DNA of 64,000 bases, taken from positions 62,001-126,000 of the forward strand of contig CAILVF010000087.1 in NCBI GenBank assembly GCA_903837605.1. The letters run 5' to 3'. Shown here one piece after another: positions 61,587-64,000 of this stretch. The translations under genes were made by a program, and so were the position numbers. Each line of letters begins with the position of its first letter. Within the stretch, counting starts at the first letter, position 1. The DNA is from an uncultured Bacteroidales bacterium (GTDB taxonomy: Bacteria; Bacteroidota; Bacteroidia; Bacteroidales; FEN-979). The notes under the pieces were generated by a model. That model saw only the letters and a program-made list of their open reading frames with translations, ran no database searches and was not told where the DNA came from.

Positions 61587-61988
61587 TTAATTCAGGTAAG
61601 CACTAAGGGTTTGATCCTGAAGGAACTTCCTGAACTCAGAAGTGAGTTTGTTGATCACATTACCCATCAGGCATCGATCAAAATTGCATATTTCGTAAGC
61701 AAGGGGGCAATCGGTCAATTCTATAGGACCTTCAATAGCCTGGTAAATGTCAAGCAGGGTAAGGTCTTTGGGATCTTTTTTCATTGTAAATCCGCCTGAA
61801 GGGCCCCTTACCGATCTTAAGAGGTCACTTTTTACGAGCCTCTGCAAGACTTTTGCAATATGATTTTTGGAAAATCCAGTAAATTCAGCAATTTTCACAG
61901 CATTGATTCCTTCGGTATTCCGTGAAATTAAAACCATACTGTGAATTGCAATTGAAGCAGCTTCGGATAATGCAAAAATCTTGGACAT
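61587..61988 (-). CDS. Rrf2 family transcriptional regulator
   Basis: 133 residues. Winged-helix Rrf2 domain with AVKIAEFTGFSKNHIAKVLQRLVKSDLLRSVRGPSGGFTM, then the C-terminal cysteine triad in LTDCPLAYEICNFDRCLMG, spaced like the [2Fe-2S] ligands of NsrR/IscR. It probably senses NO, redox state or Fe-S status and controls the following Fe-S protein gene and itself. A -7 element sits at 62014-62021. Confidence 0.9.
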   Translation of the reverse strand: MSKIFALSEAASIAIHSMVLISRNTEGINAVKIAEFTGFSKNHIAKVLQRLVKSDLLRSVRGPSGGFTMKKDPKDLTLLDIYQAIEGPIELTDCPLAYEICNFDRCLMGNVINKLTSEFRKFLQDQTLSAYLN

Positions 61989-62013
61989 AAAATATTTGTG
62001 GTACTTGAATGCG

Positions 62014-62021
62014 CAAATTTA
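62014..62021 (-). promoter_or_regulatory. -7 promoter element of the Rrf2 gene
   Basis: TAAATTTG on the minus strand (62021-62014) matches TAnnTTTG, 25 bases before the ATG at 61988. No strong -33 box is seen, as expected if the promoter is activator- or repressor-controlled. Confidence 0.45.
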
Positions 62022-62167
62022 ATAAGATTTTCATTACCCAATATATTCAGGGGGAAAATTTTCCATAAACCTTTGCCTGTTTTTTCTTAATCCGCTCTTT
62101 TCGAACCCTGAAAATCTAATATGCCGGTTTGGCGATTTACATTATGAATTATTTGTACCTTCGGCAT

Positions 62168-62971
62168 ATGATACGCCAGATAACAAGCCTTCAAAATCCA
62201 TTTATAAAAACCGTTCTTTTACTCAGGGAGAAATCCAGGGAAAGAAAAACCCAGGAACTTTTTATAATTGAAGGTCTGCGTGAGTTCAACCTGGCCGTTT
62301 CGGGAGGTTTTCTGATCCAGTCTGTCGCATTTTGCCCCGACCTGCTATCTCCTGAAGAGGTAATAAAATTGTCGGGATACTCCTTCAGTTCCAATCTTTT
62401 TGAAGTATCCAGGCAGGTATATAATCGCATTGCCTTCCGGCAGGATGCTGAAGGGATCATTGCCCTGTCGAGGCCCCGCCTATATGGATTGAACGATCTG
62501 CGCCTCCCTCCCAACCCGCTTATCCTGATACTGGAGTCTGTTGAAAAGCCGGGCAACCTGGGTGCTGTGCTGCGCACTGCCGACGCGGCAAATATTGACG
62601 CCGTGATAATTTGCGATCCTCTTACCGACGTGTATAACCCGAATACTGTACGTTCGAGCATAGGCTGCATTTTCACAGTACCTTTATCGGTTAGCACAAC
62701 CCAGGATACGATAGCCTGGTTGAGCTCCAGGGGTATAAGTTCGTATGCCACTTCCCTGGGAGCTGAGTTGTTTTATCACACCCTGGATTTCAGGGGTCCA
62801 ACAGCATTTGTAATGGGGACAGAATCTACCGGCCTTAGCGAATTGTGGCTTTCAAAAGCCGATCATACGATAAAGATTCCGATGGGCGGAAAAATTGATT
62901 CCATGAATGTCTCCGTTTCCGCAGCCATTGTTATTTTTGAAGCAAGGCGGCAGCGGGATTTCAGCTCCTGA
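62168..62971 (+). CDS. TrmH family RNA methyltransferase (SpoU class)
   Basis: 267 residues from the ATG at 62168 (MIRQITSLQNPFIKTVLLLREKSRERK), with the usual start of the substrate-binding domain; the open frame starts 13 codons earlier. The SpoU SAM-knot motifs are present: LILESVEKPGNLGAVLRTADAANIDAVIIC, FVMGTESTGLSE and IKIPMGGKIDSMNVSVSAAIVIFEARRQR. It 2'-O-methylates rRNA or tRNA; the target is not known. It converges on the pseudouridine synthase gene, with 5 bases between stops. Confidence 0.93.
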   Translation: MIRQITSLQNPFIKTVLLLREKSRERKTQELFIIEGLREFNLAVSGGFLIQSVAFCPDLLSPEEVIKLSGYSFSSNLFEVSRQVYNRIAFRQDAEGIIALSRPRLYGLNDLRLPPNPLILILESVEKPGNLGAVLRTADAANIDAVIICDPLTDVYNPNTVRSSIGCIFTVPLSVSTTQDTIAWLSSRGISSYATSLGAELFYHTLDFRGPTAFVMGTESTGLSELWLSKADHTIKIPMGGKIDSMNVSVSAAIVIFEARRQRDFSS

Positions 62972-62976
62972 TGCGG

Positions 62977-63864
62977 TTATTTGTATTTTTCATGTTCCGG
63001 TTTTAAAACCAGGAACCCCCTTGGAAGGTCACTGTGAAATTCAAGCCATTCGTCTGTTTTTGGGTGCCGTATCTTCAAAAAACAACCATGAAGCCTTATC
63101 CTGCGTTCCCACTTTGCATCTGCACCATATTTCCTGTCACCTGTAACCGGATGCCCCATATCTGAAAGCTGAACCCGTATCTGGTTTTTCCTCCCTGTAA
63201 CAAGGTGTAGTTCTACCAGGGTATGTTTTTCCAGTGTCTTCAATACTTCCCAGCTGGTTTCGGCATATTTTGCCCCTTCCCGCTCCCTGCCTGAATGAAC
63301 TTTGAATTCAGGGCCATCCGATAACCAGCTCCTGGCAACACCGCTTGCAGTTTCAAGGATCCCTTCCACCAGGGCCCGGTATTTTTTTGTAAAATCATGC
63401 CAGTTCTCTTTCAGTTTATCCTGGGCTTCTTCAGTTTTTGCAAACAACAGCAAGCCCGAAACCTCCCTGTCAAGCCGGTGAACCACAAATAATTCCGACC
63501 TGCTTTTAGAAGCCGCACTGAGATACTCCTTCAGCTCCTTGTATGCAGAAGAACCGCTGAGCCCTTTCTCACCATATGTGAGCATCCCGGCGGGCTTGTC
63601 GATAACAATCAGCTGGGGATCCTCATAAATGATCCTGAAAGGAGCATGGGCCCTTACCACAACACTATGTCTCCTGTATGTGACCTCGTCATCCTTGTGA
63701 AGCACGGCAGCAGGATTTTTGACAGTTTTACCGTTCACCCCTATGCTGCCATGTGAGATCATTTTCTTAATGCTTGTTTTCGATGACTGCGGATATTGCG
63801 CTGCCAGGAAATCAAGCAAAGTTGATTCAGTTTTTACATTGTATTTTTCGGCCTGGCTTAACAT
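62977..63864 (-). CDS. rluA: RluA family pseudouridine synthase with S4 domain
   Basis: 295 residues from the ATG at 63864 (MLSQAEKYNV); the open frame extends to 63954 but that part overlaps the next gene. An S4 RNA-binding domain (TSIKKMISHGSIGVNGKTVKNPAAVLHKDDEVTY) is followed by the catalytic domain with ELFVVHRLDREVSGLLLFAK (catalytic Asp) and HLVTGRKNQIRVQLSDMGHPVTGDRKYG. It makes pseudouridine in rRNA or tRNA. It starts 10 bases after the stop of the upstream gene. Confidence 0.93.
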   Translation of the reverse strand: MLSQAEKYNVKTESTLLDFLAAQYPQSSKTSIKKMISHGSIGVNGKTVKNPAAVLHKDDEVTYRRHSVVVRAHAPFRIIYEDPQLIVIDKPAGMLTYGEKGLSGSSAYKELKEYLSAASKSRSELFVVHRLDREVSGLLLFAKTEEAQDKLKENWHDFTKKYRALVEGILETASGVARSWLSDGPEFKVHSGREREGAKYAETSWEVLKTLEKHTLVELHLVTGRKNQIRVQLSDMGHPVTGDRKYGADAKWERRIRLHGCFLKIRHPKTDEWLEFHSDLPRGFLVLKPEHEKYK

Positions 63865-63874
63865 GATTATAAAA

Positions 63875-64000
63875 TTAAAATGAAGAGTTTCCTTTCTGAT
63901 TGCCGGTCTGCAGCCTGAACTTCGCAAAAACCGGATTATGGTCGGAGTTCGCAAATCCCCTGTCCGCAGTGAAACAAGTTAACACCTCTACATTAGGAGA
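63875..64000 (-). CDS. Endonuclease/exonuclease/phosphatase-type protein (C-terminal end only)
   Basis: The last 41 codons and stop (TAA at 63877-63875) run from the right edge. The sequence ends with ADRGFANSDHNPVFAKFRL, the conserved terminal SDHxPV motif of the exonuclease III/DNase I-like hydrolase fold. The rest, including which member of the superfamily it is, lies outside the window. Confidence 0.75.
   Translation of the reverse strand, partial: SPNVEVLTCFTADRGFANSDHNPVFAKFRLQTGNQKGNSSF

Overview
This window looks like a chromosome segment of an anaerobic or facultatively anaerobic member of the Bacteroidota, probably Bacteroidales-like. The evidence is a giant secreted protein with BACON repeats and a type IX secretion sorting tail, a 14-subunit-type complex I that lacks NuoEFG, an F-type ATPase a subunit with a signal peptide and extra N-terminal domain, IspG sequence of the plant/Chlamydiae/Bacteroidota class, promoters of the Bacteroidota type (TAnnTTTG at -7), and an almost complete lack of Shine-Dalgarno sequences. 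No rRNA, tRNA, CRISPR, phage or insertion sequence was found. Gene density is high and no gene-free stretch exceeds 300 bases.

Layout. Bases 1-3003 (minus) hold hdrC-hdrB-hdrA, with hdrA cut by the left edge. 3146-10496 (minus) holds an acyltransferase, an ExbB-ExbD-ExbD-TonB energy transduction operon, a TPR protein, a PstS-like lipoprotein and a small membrane protein. 10600-20971 (minus) is the complete nuoABCDHIJKLMN operon plus one hypothetical gene. 21151-23499 has ppnP, a cyclase-family lipoprotein, a DUF3109 protein and ferritin. 23601-29121 (minus) is atpBEFHAG (no atpDC) plus a small lipoprotein. 29354-34327 (plus) has tolC, a membrane fusion protein, tsaB and ispG. 34331-43359 carries a lipid kinase, an outer-membrane protein, an O-antigen ligase/polysaccharide deacetylase/glycosyltransferase run, a nitrilase-family amidase, pgk, cvpA and an MlaFE-type lipid transporter. 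43440-52825 has a tiny lipoprotein, a SprT-like protein, manC, an S9 peptidase, a histidine kinase, hemW and an M14 peptidase. 52828-56346 (minus) holds nrfH-nrfA-yqeY-methyltransferase. 56469-60761 is the giant secreted protein; 60905-61988 an Fe-S protein with an Rrf2 regulator; 62168-64000 two RNA-modification genes and the tail of an endonuclease/exonuclease/phosphatase gene.

How the parts fit. Three electron-transfer operons (hdrCBA, nuo and nrfHA) each have the same promoter architecture: a TAnnTTTG -7 box overlapping or followed within about 20 bases by a palindrome with the core TGTTAA-N4-TTAACA. At nrfHA it is a perfect TTGTTAA-N4-TTAACAA. This is the form of a Rex (NADH/NAD+ redox sensor) operator, and suggests that heterodisulfide-reductase-type electron transfer, a complex I without its NADH module, and nitrite ammonification are co-regulated. 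This is the most interesting inference here. Other points worth checking are short arrays of 7- or 8-base units that repeatedly sit just after stop codons, a degenerate ~37-base repeat before ispG, an IspG that has large-type sequence signatures but no insert domain, a probable +1 frame disruption at the start of nrfA, and a 19-bp hairpin between atpE and atpF.
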